This document shows positions 25,217-34,540 of a DNA stretch of 64,000 nt, one piece after another. The position numbers and the translations under genes are program-made. The DNA lies in the NCBI RefSeq assembly GCF_003201655.1, contig NZ_QJJU01000014.1, forward strand, positions 93,509 through 157,508. The letters are read 5' to 3'. Position 1 is the first letter of the stretch. Each line of letters opens with the position of its first letter. The notes under the pieces are model-generated. The model did no database searches. It was not told the DNA's origin and saw only the letters and a program-made list of their open reading frames with translations. This DNA comes from Mycolicibacterium moriokaense. GTDB lineage: Bacteria > Actinomycetota > Actinomycetes > Mycobacteriales > Mycobacteriaceae.

Positions 25217-26554
25217 GTGCCGGCGAGTGCGCTGGCAGCGCCGACCCTGTCGCAGCTGCGCGCCTGGAACACCGAACACCTCGAGTCGGCGGCCACCCAG
25301 TGGGAACGCACCGCCGACACGTGGGAGCACGCATTCACGGCCATCCATCGCGAAACGCCGACCCCCGGCGGCGCCCCGTGGAGCGGCGCGGGCGCCGACG
25401 CGGCGGTGATGCGCACCGGCACCGACCGCCTCGTCGCGGTCGGCGCCGCCGAAAGCCTCTACGCGGCCGCCGGCGCCGCCCGCTACGGCGCCGGCGAGAT
25501 CGCCGGGGCGCGGCAACTGGCCCTGCAGGCCGTCGCCGCGGCGCAGGCCGCCGGATTCGATGTCCGCGAAGACCTTTCGGTGATCAGCCGCCAACCAGTA
25601 CCGGCCGCGCTGCAAGCCGCAACGCAAACACAAGCCAACGCCAACGCAGCCAACATCCGCGCCCAAGCCGTAGCGCTGCTCGCGGTCGACCAGCAGGTCG
25701 CCGGCGATGTCAGCGCGGCGATCGCCGGCGTGAGCGGTGCCCAGTTCGGCGACACCCCCGTCGTGCCGGCAAATCAGCAGAAGAAGGATCCGACCATCCA
25801 GCTGGTCGACAACCACACCTTCAAAGACAGCCCCGCCGACGACTCGCCGATCCCGCCAGGCGGATGGAGCCGCGACCCGGTGATGGAGGACGCCCAACGC
25901 ATCGCCTACGGCCACGCCTGGGACCAACACCGCGAGCAGTTTCCCGGCATGACGCGCGACGACCTGGCCAACGCGATTCACGACATGATGACCGGCAACC
26001 CCAAGACCGACCCGGACCTGCACGTCGGCCCGGGCGAACGCAACACCACCGTCATGTACAAAGACGGCATCCTCGTCATCCACGACCCGAACACCCGCGA
26101 CGGCGGAACCGTCTTCAAACCCGACAAGGGATTCCAGGACTTCCTGCGCTACACCGCGCCGATGATCAGCCCGCCGCCCAACATCCCGACACCGACCCAC
26201 CTGCCACAACCCGTCGGCCCGGCGCAGACCAACCTGCCGCCCGGCGTCACACTGCCACCCAACCTTCCGACGCCCCAGCTGCCGCCGTGGCTGGCCGACC
26301 CGTCGCCGCCCGGCTTCCAGATCGCGCCGCCAGGGCAGGTGCCCGGCCCGATCCCCGCGCCGTGGGACGTCCCCGACATGCCGTCGGTGCCCATCCCCGC
26401 CCCGCCGGTCGCCACCACCACCGGGCCGGTGCTCCCCCACGTCGACGGCGACACCCTCGGAACCGCCGGAATCGTCGGCTTCGGTGCGGCCGTTCTCAGC
26501 GCAATCGGCAGTGTCGGAAGCTTTTTGGCCCACCCCTTCGGAGCGCCGGGATGA
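25217..26554 (+). CDS. Putative type VII-secreted polymorphic toxin (BECR-type RNase-like domain)
   Basis: This 445-aa protein has three parts. Residues 1-190 are helical with Trp-containing WXG100-like segments (LRAWNTEHLESAATQWERTA). Residues about 220-315 resemble BECR-fold toxin ends of polymorphic toxins: AYGHAWDQHREQFPGMTRDD, then MYKDGILVIHDPNTRDGGTV and FKPDKGFQDFL, with His and Arg candidates for catalysis. Residues 316-410 are Pro-rich, and a Gly/Ala hydrophobic segment ends the protein. The toxin domain being internal rather than terminal is odd. It starts with GTG directly after the EspC-like stop. RNase activity is inferred from pattern only. Confidence 0.65.
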   Translation: MPASALAAPTLSQLRAWNTEHLESAATQWERTADTWEHAFTAIHRETPTPGGAPWSGAGADAAVMRTGTDRLVAVGAAESLYAAAGAARYGAGEIAGARQLALQAVAAAQAAGFDVREDLSVISRQPVPAALQAATQTQANANAANIRAQAVALLAVDQQVAGDVSAAIAGVSGAQFGDTPVVPANQQKKDPTIQLVDNHTFKDSPADDSPIPPGGWSRDPVMEDAQRIAYGHAWDQHREQFPGMTRDDLANAIHDMMTGNPKTDPDLHVGPGERNTTVMYKDGILVIHDPNTRDGGTVFKPDKGFQDFLRYTAPMISPPPNIPTPTHLPQPVGPAQTNLPPGVTLPPNLPTPQLPPWLADPSPPGFQIAPPGQVPGPIPAPWDVPDMPSVPIPAPPVATTTGPVLPHVDGDTLGTAGIVGFGAAVLSAIGSVGSFLAHPFGAPG

Positions 26555-27168
26555 ACCGGCTCACCGCCGACGCCGAATGGCGCCGCCTCGCCGAGGCGAC
26601 ATCGCTGACCGCGCTGCTGGCCGACCACGTCAGCGATGTCGCGGCCGTCGCGATCGAGGACGTGCCGTGGCTGGCCAACGTGGCCGTTCCCGACGGCTGG
26701 CACGGTGCCATCACCCCCGATCACCGCGTGCGGATCGCCGTCTACGGCAACCGACCCGACGGCGGCTGGGAAGCATCCGACACCGTCAGCGTGTTCTCCT
26801 TCACCGGCGCGCTGACACCTGAGGTGTTGTCGCACAACGCCGATGCCATGCTGCACAGCCTGGCCGCCACCGGGATCCGCATCTACTCCCCGAACACCCC
26901 GCCGGTGCCGGGGGTGGCCTCGGTGCGTGCCAACGGATACATCACCGTGGCAGGCCGATCACTGTGGGCCCGGTTCAACACCTACGTCGCCACCACCCCC
27001 CGCCCTCGCCTCGTGCAACACAGCTCCTTCGTCGGCGGCGACAGCTTCCGTGCACTCGGCGCCGACATCGGAACCCTCACCGCCGGGGTCGAAGACGGCT
27101 TTTGGTCCACCATCGACACCACCGCTGCGCCGGAACAGGACGGCTCGTCACCGGCCGGCGACTCCTGA
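26551..27168 (+). CDS. Unknown partner of the toxin (chaperone or immunity candidate)
   Basis: This 205-aa soluble protein overlaps the toxin stop by 4 bp (ATGA). It has an LpqN-like flavour (WHGAITPDHRVRIAVYGNRP, EASDTVSVFSFTGALTPEVL, SLWARFNTYVA) but no signal peptide. Directly downstream position fits an immunity protein or a dedicated export chaperone. No family was firmly recognised. Confidence 0.6.
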   Translation: MNRLTADAEWRRLAEATSLTALLADHVSDVAAVAIEDVPWLANVAVPDGWHGAITPDHRVRIAVYGNRPDGGWEASDTVSVFSFTGALTPEVLSHNADAMLHSLAATGIRIYSPNTPPVPGVASVRANGYITVAGRSLWARFNTYVATTPRPRLVQHSSFVGGDSFRALGADIGTLTAGVEDGFWSTIDTTAAPEQDGSSPAGDS

Positions 27169-27639
27169 CGACACCGGCCGCCGCGCCGGCCGACGGCGAC
27201 GCTGCGCGCCGCCAGATCCGCAGCCACTCACCACAATTGCCGTCAGCGCTCACCCAGTGTGGCCGGCGGGGCCCCGACGGCGTCAACCCTTATCTACAGG
27301 TCGTAGAAGGCCACCGGTGAGAAATCTCGGTGCTGACCGGCACGTCTGCTGAGTTATCTCCGCCGACGCACGTATTAGTTACCTAAGGCACGTGGCCCTG
27401 TGGCGCCGATCTCCAACGTAGGCTCCAGCGTCTGCGCGGCTGGACGTGGAATGCGTCGCGGCGCGCGCGTCGTCTCGAAACTAGAGATTCGGGAGTGATC
27501 AGTTCTTGTCTCGCAGTGGATCTCGAAGTAATGGCATCGCCGGGCCGAACTCAATCCCCCGACTGGATCGCGCGCCAGCAGCCCTGGGGCAACTGGCGGG
27601 GCACGCCGGGCTTCTCGAGCGCAGCGCCCGGTGGCGGGC

Positions 27640-28005
27640 TCAGGCTGTTGGCGGGGCGTCGGCGAGTCCGAGATGCTGACGCACAGTATTGGTCTGGAGC
27701 GCGTGCCATCCCAGCCGGGTTAATCTGACATAGAGGAGGCTTTCGAGCCCTTGGGCGCGCACAAGCAAATTCGCGTGTTCGAGAACCTGTATTGCTTCAG
27801 CGACCGCCCAAATATCGGGCTGGTCGAACGGTGGTCGGCCGGGCCAATCCCGGGGCAAGCTGTACGAGCCTGTCGAAAACCACGAGGTGATGGCTTTCAT
27901 CACCTGCCGTTCCGGCGCAGTCCCATGAGACGAAAGCAGCGCCAGGATCCTGGCTGCTAGTTCGGCAGGTGGCATCGTGAGCCACCACGGCTGGGGGTTG
28001 TCCAT
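27640..28005 (-). CDS. Small wHTH-like protein, family copy 1
   Basis: This 121-aa protein belongs to a family present four times in element 2. It starts MDNPQPWWLTMPPAELAARI and ends LTRLGWHALQTNTVRQHLGL, with AVAEAIQVLEHANLLVRAQG between. The last half (helix, short strand pair, L-TRLG) looks like a winged helix. Its 3' end is nearly identical in DNA to copy 2 at 28927. DNA binding is inferred. Confidence 0.6.
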   Translation of the reverse strand: MDNPQPWWLTMPPAELAARILALLSSHGTAPERQVMKAITSWFSTGSYSLPRDWPGRPPFDQPDIWAVAEAIQVLEHANLLVRAQGLESLLYVRLTRLGWHALQTNTVRQHLGLADAPPTA

Positions 28006-28111
28006 GCGCGCATTGAATCATGGCGAGCAGTCACCAGGACGGTAACCGATTCAGTCAGGGTCAAGCAGCGCGGCGATGAACCGCCGACTCGCTGACCAGT
28101 CTCGAATGTAG

Positions 28112-28199
28112 AGAAACGAGACACCTTCAGGACGCCACTCCCCTACCACGTAATCCCAGGTCGCGTTGTCTCGTTTCTTGTCTCACAGAGCGTGTCTCA
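28112..28199. promoter_or_regulatory. res-like site upstream of the serine resolvase
   Basis: Inverted 12-mers AGAAACGAGACA (28112-28123) and TGTCTCGTTTCT (28167-28178) are followed by TGTCTCA at 28179-28185 and 28193-28199, just before the resolvase start. Multiple inverted copies of a short site beside the resolvase gene is the layout of res sites. The same TGTCTCA word occurs at both ends of element 1. Confidence 0.55.
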
Positions 28200-28236
28200 G
28201 ATCCTCGAAGTCGGCAGGGAGTGAGACGGTAGGCGA

Positions 28237-28842
28237 ATGACGGCGATACTTGGCTACGCACGAGTCAGCACCATCGGCCAGGACCTCGACGCCCAACGCG
28301 CCGTGCTCAGTGCCGCCGGGGTCGATCCGGAGCGGGTGTTCACCGACGAACTTTCGGGTTCCGCCAACACCGCCCGCCCCGGCCTGGCCGCGATGCTCGA
28401 CTACGCACGGCGCGGTGACACCGTGGTGGTCGCCGCGATCGACCGGCTCGGTCGCTCGGTCGCCGAAGTCACCCGCACCATCGCTGATCTCGGCGAGCAA
28501 GCAATTACGTTGCGCGCCTTGAGAGAAGGGGTGGATACGGCCACTGCGACAGGACGGGCTGTGGCAGCCATCATGGCCAGCCTTGCCGAACTGGAACTCG
28601 AGTTGGGTCGGGAGCGCCGCGCCGCATCCCGCGACTCCCGCCGGGCCCGTCGACTGCCGGCCACCAAGCCGCCCAAGCTCACTGCCGATCGCCAAGAGCA
28701 GCTCCGTCGCCTGGCTGCCACTGGCGAGGCAGTTCGAGAACTCGCTGCTGCCTTTGGGATTGGACGTGCAACTGCGTACCGCTACCTATCCCAGCAGCCG
28801 ACGAGGACAGCGACGGCGGTTGACGTCGAAGCCCCTCGATAG
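28237..28842 (+). CDS. Serine recombinase (Tn3-resolvase/invertase family)
   Basis: This 201-aa protein has the serine-recombinase catalytic start ILGYARVSTIGQDLDAQ (Ser in ARVST), the ELSGSANTARPGLAAML region, VVAAIDRLGRSVAEV and a long E helix. A C-terminal HTH follows (TGEAVRELAAAFGIGRATAYRYL). Length and layout match Tn3 resolvases. Its likely substrate is the repeat-rich region just upstream, where it could resolve cointegrates or invert a segment. Confidence 0.9.
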   Translation: MTAILGYARVSTIGQDLDAQRAVLSAAGVDPERVFTDELSGSANTARPGLAAMLDYARRGDTVVVAAIDRLGRSVAEVTRTIADLGEQAITLRALREGVDTATATGRAVAAIMASLAELELELGRERRAASRDSRRARRLPATKPPKLTADRQEQLRRLAATGEAVRELAAAFGIGRATAYRYLSQQPTRTATAVDVEAPR

Positions 28843-28926
28843 AGGGCGACAGGTAGCGGTACGCGCGCAGTTGCGTCGCGCTGCAGCGTGTTTCGCGCGC
28901 ACCGCCGTCGTCGTGTTAGCGACGGC

Positions 28927-29283
28927 TCAGGCCGTTGGTGGGGCGTTGCTGAGTCCGAGATGCTGACGCACGGTGTTGGTCTGGAGCGCGTGCATGCCCA
29001 GCCGGGTTAATCCGAGATGGGAGCTATCACTGGTGAAGGTGCGCAAAAGCAAACCCGCGCGTTCGAGAACCTGTATCGCTTCAGCGACCGCGCGATGATC
29101 GGGATCTCTAAGGGGATAAGATGTATTGTTCCCCACTTTATACGAGCCCGTCTTGCACCAGTTGACGATGGAATTCATCGCTTTCCAACCGTCCTGATCT
29201 ACAGAATGCGAAAACACCGGCAGGATCGTCGCTGCTACTTCGGCGACGGGCCACGTGAGCCACCACGGCTGGTTGCTGGTCAT
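28927..29283 (-). CDS. Small wHTH-like protein, family copy 2
   Basis: This 118-aa protein aligns with copy 1 and copy 3: MTSNQPWWLTWPVAEVAATIL, AVAEAIQVLERAGLLLR, LGLTRLGMHALQTNTVRQHL. The start at 29283 was chosen to match copy 3; a longer frame reaches 29418 but overlaps the DUF1707 gene. It is convergent with the resolvase. Confidence 0.6.
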   Translation of the reverse strand: MTSNQPWWLTWPVAEVAATILPVFSHSVDQDGWKAMNSIVNWCKTGSYKVGNNTSYPLRDPDHRAVAEAIQVLERAGLLLRTFTSDSSHLGLTRLGMHALQTNTVRQHLGLSNAPPTA

Positions 29284-29380
29284 AACCGCTGTCGCATCCC
29301 AGACAGTTGAGCCCAATTTGTCGATCGCAGCGACCAAACAGGCCCTGGGCACAGCAGTGGGGGTACGAACTGGAACGGGA

Positions 29381-30232
29381 TCATTCGCCCGCGGCGTAAA
29401 TCCGTTTGACAGTGCCATCTGAGGCCAGCTCGAAGTAGCCGGTGGCGTTGTCGTCGGACAGATACATGCTCAGGCTCAGGGTGCCGTCCTTGGCGGAGTC
29501 GATGATCAGGTAGGTGTTTTTGGGGTTGGGGATGTGCAGGCTCTGCGGCGCCCCCGGTAGTACGTCGAGGACCCCTTGTACGTCGAACTTGCTGAGATCG
29601 CCGACACTAGTCCCGGGTGGCATTTGTAAAGACGGGAGGGCGAGGGGGGTCCAACTCCCCGGGCCGCGGTAGTTCCACATCACTGTTTCGTGAGCGTTGA
29701 CCGCGTCTGGGCGCTGGAGCACCGCGTAGTTGGGATAGACCGTTAACTCGTAGCCCAGTGTGTCACCGAACTTGGACTGCATTTGCGCCAGCAACCCCGA
29801 AAGTCCGCCCAGAGTCAGCAGCTGGGGCGGTGCGGGAGGTGGTGGCGGGGTGCTCGAGGTGATGACCGCCGGCTCGGTGGTGGGAGCGGCGGTGGTCTTC
29901 GATGGCGACGGGGTGCTGCCGTGTAGTGCCCAGCTGAAGAGTGCCACGACGATGCCCGCACCCACCAGCGTAAGCACGCACAGCACGGCGATGCGCACAA
30001 CCGATCGGTCACCCGAGGTTTTCGTCGCCGGGACTTGGCTCGGGGCACGGAGGACCTGCAGGTCCGACACGAGCGACTGAAGCTCGCCGAGGTTGGTGGC
30101 CTTGGTTGCGGCGCTCACCCGCTCGCGGTGTTCCTCCATCGACAGCTGGCCCTCGGCGAGCGCGGAGTCCAGCACCTGGCAGGTGTCGTTGCGGTCGCTG
30201 TCGGTAGCCCTGGTGTATGGGGCTGAGTTCAT
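29381..30232 (-). CDS. DUF1707 (SHOCT-like) membrane protein
   Basis: This 283-aa protein starts with a DUF1707 domain (ATDSDRNDTCQVLDSALAEG, QLSMEEHRERVSAATKATNL). A membrane helix (VVRIAVLCVLTLVGAGIVVALF), a Pro/Thr-rich linker, and an extracytoplasmic C-terminal domain (MQSKFGDTLGYELTVYPNYA...YLSDDNATGYFEL) follow. DUF1707 proteins are common in mycobacteria and of unclear role. It is probable cargo of element 2. The 320 bp downstream of its start (30233-30552) hold no gene. Confidence 0.75.
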   Translation of the reverse strand: MNSAPYTRATDSDRNDTCQVLDSALAEGQLSMEEHRERVSAATKATNLGELQSLVSDLQVLRAPSQVPATKTSGDRSVVRIAVLCVLTLVGAGIVVALFSWALHGSTPSPSKTTAAPTTEPAVITSSTPPPPPAPPQLLTLGGLSGLLAQMQSKFGDTLGYELTVYPNYAVLQRPDAVNAHETVMWNYRGPGSWTPLALPSLQMPPGTSVGDLSKFDVQGVLDVLPGAPQSLHIPNPKNTYLIIDSAKDGTLSLSMYLSDDNATGYFELASDGTVKRIYAAGE

Positions 30233-30552
30233 TGGCGCACGCTAGCACCGACCTCGCCGCTACCGATCCCAACGTAGCGAAAGTTTGCCCAGCTTGACGT
30301 AGGACGGCCACGCCGAGACATCGCCGTCCTGATTTCAGGCTGACCCACTACCCGCAGCTGCATCGGCTTTGGCTCGGCACTGGCGAACGCCTCGGCTTCG
30401 GCCGCCGCGTCTGTCCCGAAAACCTTGGTGCGTCACCGTCGGCAGAGCTAGGCAAGCAACGAGCGGCCGAAGGCGCTGCTTAGATAGTCGGGGTGACCAC
30501 CTAAGTCTGTTAGGGGATTGGTAGCGGCGTCATTGGTGGTTCAATGCGCCGT

Positions 30553-30942
30553 ATGACAAGCAACCAGCCGTGGTGGCTCACGTGGCCTGTCGCCGAAGTC
30601 GCCGCGGCGATCCTGCCGCTGTTCTCCCATTCTGCATATCAGTGGGACAGGGAAGCGAGGGTTTGCATCATCACGTGGTGCACTACGGGCTCCTATAAGG
30701 CCTCTATCGGGGCCATGAATAGTTCCCGTTCCCATCCCTTCAAAGATCCCGACGGTCGCGCGATCAATGAAGCGATGCAGGCGCTCGTACGCGCCGGTTT
30801 GCTTGTGCATGGCGACTACGGTGAACGCACGCTTATCGGATTAACCCGGCTGGGGATGCATGCGCTGCAGACCAACACCGTGCGCCAGCATCTCGGACTT
30901 GGCGAGCCCGCACCGGGAGGAGCAACGCATGACGGTCGGTGA
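30553..30942 (+). CDS. Small wHTH-like protein, family copy 3
   Basis: This 129-aa protein begins MTSNQPWWLTWPVAEVAAAI like copy 2 and shares the LTRLGMHALQTNTVRQHLGL end. It is on the opposite strand to copies 1 and 2, so DNA of copies 2 and 3 forms a long inverted repeat. An ATG at 30544 is an alternative start. Its end overlaps the start of copy 4 by 14 bp. Confidence 0.65.
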   Translation: MTSNQPWWLTWPVAEVAAAILPLFSHSAYQWDREARVCIITWCTTGSYKASIGAMNSSRSHPFKDPDGRAINEAMQALVRAGLLVHGDYGERTLIGLTRLGMHALQTNTVRQHLGLGEPAPGGATHDGR

Positions 30943-31315
30943 CCCCGCACAACCCATGATCGACTGGTTGAACAGTGTGCCGGTGGCAGACCTCGCCGCA
31001 GAACTGATGGCCGGAGTGGGCCCGAGCGGCGTCGGCGATCACACTGGCCTGGTCACATACCTACCGCTGGTGGACTGGCTGTTTCAGGTTCATGGATACC
31101 CCAAGCCCAAACGTTCTCAAACTGGCCGTTCGAACGTGCCGGACGTGCCAATCACGGAAGCCATGGCTCTGTTAGCGAACGCCGACCTGATCTACGTCAG
31201 GAACATTCTTCATGATGGCGTCCGATATTGGGCTGCCACACGTTTTGGCTTAGCGGTTCTCGCCAGCGGCAAAGCCGCTGTCAGGCAACGCATCAAGGAC
31301 CGCACCGGACTTTAG
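30929..31315 (+). CDS. Small wHTH-like protein, divergent family copy 4
   Basis: This 128-aa protein has the same outline at lower similarity (MIDWLNSVPVADLAAELMAG, ITEAMALLANADLIYVRN, AATRFGLAVL-SGKAAVRQRI). GGAGGAG precedes the ATG. It is translationally coupled with copy 3, so the two may form a heterodimer. Confidence 0.6.
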   Translation: MTVGDPAQPMIDWLNSVPVADLAAELMAGVGPSGVGDHTGLVTYLPLVDWLFQVHGYPKPKRSQTGRSNVPDVPITEAMALLANADLIYVRNILHDGVRYWAATRFGLAVLASGKAAVRQRIKDRTGL

Positions 31316-31419
31316 TCGAACAGGCGGCATTCGAGAGTGGCTCTGAGACAGAGATTTGAGACGCTCAAATCTGGTCGATTCCGGGACATCCTGGGGCCCT
31401 TTACTACCGACTGTGTTTT

Positions 31420-32025
31420 CTAGCGGTACGGATCGCCGATATCGGTGCTATGTTCGCGGATCATCCGTCGAAGGGCGGTGCGCGCGGCGGCCACGTCTTC
31501 GTCAAGCTCAGTGACCCGTGATCGCAGAGCGGCGTTTTCGCTGCTGGCCTGCTGTCGCTCGCTTGCCAATTGACGGTTTTCGTGGGCTAAAGCGTCGACG
31601 CGTGCAACAAGGTCGGCCACGTTGACCTGATCCAGCTGCTGACCCAGGAGTCGTTGAGCGTTGTGTCGTAGCTTCTCGTTGTCTGTCCGGAGGCGTTTGA
31701 TCTCCGCCCGGGCGAGGACGAGGTCGGTCCGCAAGCTGGCTGTGCTGACGCGATCATGGTTCTCCGGCTGGTTTGGCTGGTCGGCTTGTTGCCGAATGGC
31801 CGCCTCAATGTGTTCTCTTACGCCGTCGGCATAGACCAGCCATGTCGATACTTGCGCGCGTCGTGCGACCGAAGCGAAAGTGATGGCGTCTTCGGCGAGC
31901 AGCATACTTTCAACGGTCTTGCGCACGTGACCGCGTTTGGTCTCGCTGTCGCGTCGTCGGGCATCTCGCAGTACCTGCACGCGTCTTTGTGCGCCCGCAT
32001 CCGGCGCAGCCGCTACCTCAGTCAT
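31420..32025 (-). CDS. tnpC: TnpC-like coiled-coil protein of element 2
   Basis: This 201-aa protein has an N-terminal HTH-like region (AEDAITFASVARRAQVSTWLVYADG) and a long coiled coil (LVLARAEIKRLRTDNEKLRHNAQRLL... VDALAHENRQLASERQQAS). It fits the third gene of Tn554-type transposons (DUF6262-type). It overlaps tnpB by 8 bp. The shared design with 20011-20451 links the two elements. Confidence 0.8.
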   Translation of the reverse strand: MTEVAAAPDAGAQRRVQVLRDARRRDSETKRGHVRKTVESMLLAEDAITFASVARRAQVSTWLVYADGVREHIEAAIRQQADQPNQPENHDRVSTASLRTDLVLARAEIKRLRTDNEKLRHNAQRLLGQQLDQVNVADLVARVDALAHENRQLASERQQASSENAALRSRVTELDEDVAAARTALRRMIREHSTDIGDPYR

Positions 32026-34540
32026 CGTTGTGGAGCGCTTTCGACGGGATCACAGTTAGTGGCAGCGATCGCAGCCCCTGACTCGCCCGGGCGCGGCGCA
32101 ATACGGCGCTGGCGTCTTCGATCTGTTGACGGTCTTCGGGGTCAAGCTTTTCCAGCGCTTCACGCATCGTCGTGCGCACGCGGTCATAGGCCTCGATTTG
32201 GTCAGTGAAGTTGCGGATGACAAAGTCATCGGCGCCCATGGCTATAGCCGTCTCGCCCTCCGCCTTGAGGCTGTTGATGTGTTGGTCAATAGCCACTAGG
32301 TAGGAGGGGTCGGGGCGATAAAAGCCGCACCCGGAACACTGGAATCGGATCGGGCAGGCTTGGCCGCCGGCCTTGACGTTCGATGGTTCGATGCAGTTGC
32401 CGAATGGAACAGCTACCGAACGTAGTTCATACACTGTTGCCGCCGGCGCTGGCGCCGGCTCCCCGGCGCGATCGATCACCAAGTGCCGTATCGAGTTCAC
32501 CGCATCACGTTTGCGCTTGATCGTGACCTTGTAGTAGCCGGTTGTGGTGTCCACGCTGCGGTGATCCATCAGTTCTTTCAGCACGTCGACGTCCACGCCG
32601 GCGTCGGCGTGACGCTGCGCGTAGGAGTGCCGAAACGCGTATGGGTAGATCCGGGAGCGGTCGAACGGCAGGGGTTTTGCGTCCTTGCCGGTGGTGTCGG
32701 AATGAATCTCCGGAATCGACCGCACCCAGGTTCGAAGTGCTGTCGATAGGTCAGCCGTGGTCAGATGCGGGGTACTCGAGTCTCGCCCACCCGATGAACC
32801 GCGTGTGGGGAACAAGTAATCGGCGCTGGCAGGGCGCAGCATTAGCTGCCCGCGCGTGTCGCGCCAGTCGCGGATATCGTCCGCTGTCGCGGATGTGATG
32901 GGTAGTCGGCGGTTGAAGCGTCGACGTTTGAAGTTGTCCCAGATCAAGACGTCACCGTCGTCGTCGTGCAGGCAGTCCAGCCGCAGGCGACATACTTCGT
33001 CAGGACGGCGGCCGGTGTCGCGCAGCACGACGTAGGCGGTGCGCAGCATGTGCTTGATCTGCGCTCGAGTCCATCCGCGGTAGGGGAAGTCGTCACCAAG
33101 GCTGGACAGGTGCGCATCCAGTTGGGCGATCACCGGTTCGGGGATCGCCCGGCCGGGCTCGTCATCGCCGCACGGGGATCCGGGAATGATGTGAGATCGG
33201 TGCCGAGTAAAACCACCCGGAACACGATCCATGAGCCCGGCCTGGCGCCCGAACTCGATCAAGGCGAAGAAGCTCCCGTTGAGGGCACGCCGGTAGGAGT
33301 ATGAGCACGGAGCGCCATCAGCTTTGCGCAGTTCCCGCATCGCCTTAACGATCGCGTCGACGTCGCCGAATCCTAGGGCTTCAGGATCGTGGCCGCTGCC
33401 TGCGCGCCGCTGCAGAGTCGTCGATGCGATTTCGGTGGCTTTCACGGCTTCCTTCAGCCGATCGCGCGACGGGTTGGTCCGCCGGGCCCACTCCAGAAAC
33501 ACAGTCCGCAACCAGGGTTGGGAAATGGTGGTGAAATCCAGAGTTTGCCCGTAACGGTATGGGTCGGTGCCGAATTCGGGCGAGAGCTTGATCAGGCCGG
33601 AATCCCACACTTCGTTATCGGTTGGTTTGACCCCGAGCATTTGGTTGTGGCCGACGTGAACTTCGTGCAGCAGCCCTATGAGCAAGCTATTCAGGTACTT
33701 CGAGGAGGTCAGCGAAGCCGCCCATGCACGCCGCCCTCCAGAGACAGTGGTCAGCGACGGCAGCGGTGCGACGCATTTGACGAGTCTTCGTACCAACGCG
33801 GGATTGATCCTGCAGCCCCGAGCGTCGCGTTGTTGCAGGCCATAGAGCACCTCTAACCGTAGGGTCGGGCCCAGTGGGGCGAGGCTGAAATGCTGCTCGT
33901 GCAGAAACGGGGTCTGTGTTGCCGCCCACTCGGTGGCCGATCGTTGCGGATGCTCTCGCAGGTATTTGTTGTAGTGGTAGTAGCACAACCGGCCCCGTCG
34001 CAACCGCTCCAGCTCACAACTTGCCACCACGCAAGGTTCTGCCGCCTCGACTTGTGGAAGCGGCGCCGTGGACAACCATTCCTCGAAGTCAAGGCCGGTG
34101 TGCCGCCGCCGCGCTCCCAGCCACTGATTGTAATGCGGGGTGCACAACCCCCTACTCATCGAGGGGCCGCTACAGCCAACGCCGTTGCGCTGCACAGCAC
34201 ATCGTGGCTGTGAAGCTACCGGATATGTCCTGGCTCGTCTCGGTACATGGGTGGCGATGAATTCATCCATCGACAAGCCGCCGCGGCGGTGTTCCTTGCG
34301 GCACGATGTGCACAACGCGGGCGCCGACACCAGTATGCGGCACGCTCGCGTACGGCAGCGCGCTAACCCCGTGGCGGGGTTATCAGGATCACCGGTGAAC
34401 AGCCAACTGCTCTTGTTCCACTCCCCCGATCGCCAATTAGGGTCAACGTGATCTTCGAGCCACTCCAGCCAGCCCGGCTGATGGGTTATGGGTAGATACG
34501 AGACTGGTGTCCCTGCGGCAGCCGCCACGCCCTGCGTCAC
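32018..34540 (-). CDS. tnpB: Large tyrosine recombinase (TnpB) with zinc-finger N-terminus
   Basis: This 840-aa protein has several Cys-rich N-terminal motifs (CRTRACRILVSAPALCTSC, CAVQRNGVGCSGPSMSRGLC, CVVASCELERLRRGRLC) that look like zinc knuckles. The C-terminal recombinase domain has RDTGRRPDEVCRL (Arg I), FRHSYAQRHADAG (Arg-His box), LMDHRSVDTTTGYYKV (His, Tyr) and a late CSGCGFYRPD zinc motif. The GTG start overlaps the tnpA stop by 4 bp. Confidence 0.85.
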   Translation of the reverse strand: MTQGVAAAAGTPVSYLPITHQPGWLEWLEDHVDPNWRSGEWNKSSWLFTGDPDNPATGLARCRTRACRILVSAPALCTSCRKEHRRGGLSMDEFIATHVPRRARTYPVASQPRCAVQRNGVGCSGPSMSRGLCTPHYNQWLGARRRHTGLDFEEWLSTAPLPQVEAAEPCVVASCELERLRRGRLCYYHYNKYLREHPQRSATEWAATQTPFLHEQHFSLAPLGPTLRLEVLYGLQQRDARGCRINPALVRRLVKCVAPLPSLTTVSGGRRAWAASLTSSKYLNSLLIGLLHEVHVGHNQMLGVKPTDNEVWDSGLIKLSPEFGTDPYRYGQTLDFTTISQPWLRTVFLEWARRTNPSRDRLKEAVKATEIASTTLQRRAGSGHDPEALGFGDVDAIVKAMRELRKADGAPCSYSYRRALNGSFFALIEFGRQAGLMDRVPGGFTRHRSHIIPGSPCGDDEPGRAIPEPVIAQLDAHLSSLGDDFPYRGWTRAQIKHMLRTAYVVLRDTGRRPDEVCRLRLDCLHDDDGDVLIWDNFKRRRFNRRLPITSATADDIRDWRDTRGQLMLRPASADYLFPTRGSSGGRDSSTPHLTTADLSTALRTWVRSIPEIHSDTTGKDAKPLPFDRSRIYPYAFRHSYAQRHADAGVDVDVLKELMDHRSVDTTTGYYKVTIKRKRDAVNSIRHLVIDRAGEPAPAPAATVYELRSVAVPFGNCIEPSNVKAGGQACPIRFQCSGCGFYRPDPSYLVAIDQHINSLKAEGETAIAMGADDFVIRNFTDQIEAYDRVRTTMREALEKLDPEDRQQIEDASAVLRRARASQGLRSLPLTVIPSKALHNDD

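Noticed and set aside
24059..26533. 824-codon minus-strand open frame
   Set aside because: It is an antisense artefact of high GC over the DnaB-N, EspC-like and toxin genes; it is Gly/Arg-rich with no domain.
32483..34213. Long plus-strand frames opposite tnpB
   Set aside because: They are antisense to a recombinase with clear catalytic motifs and have poor protein composition.
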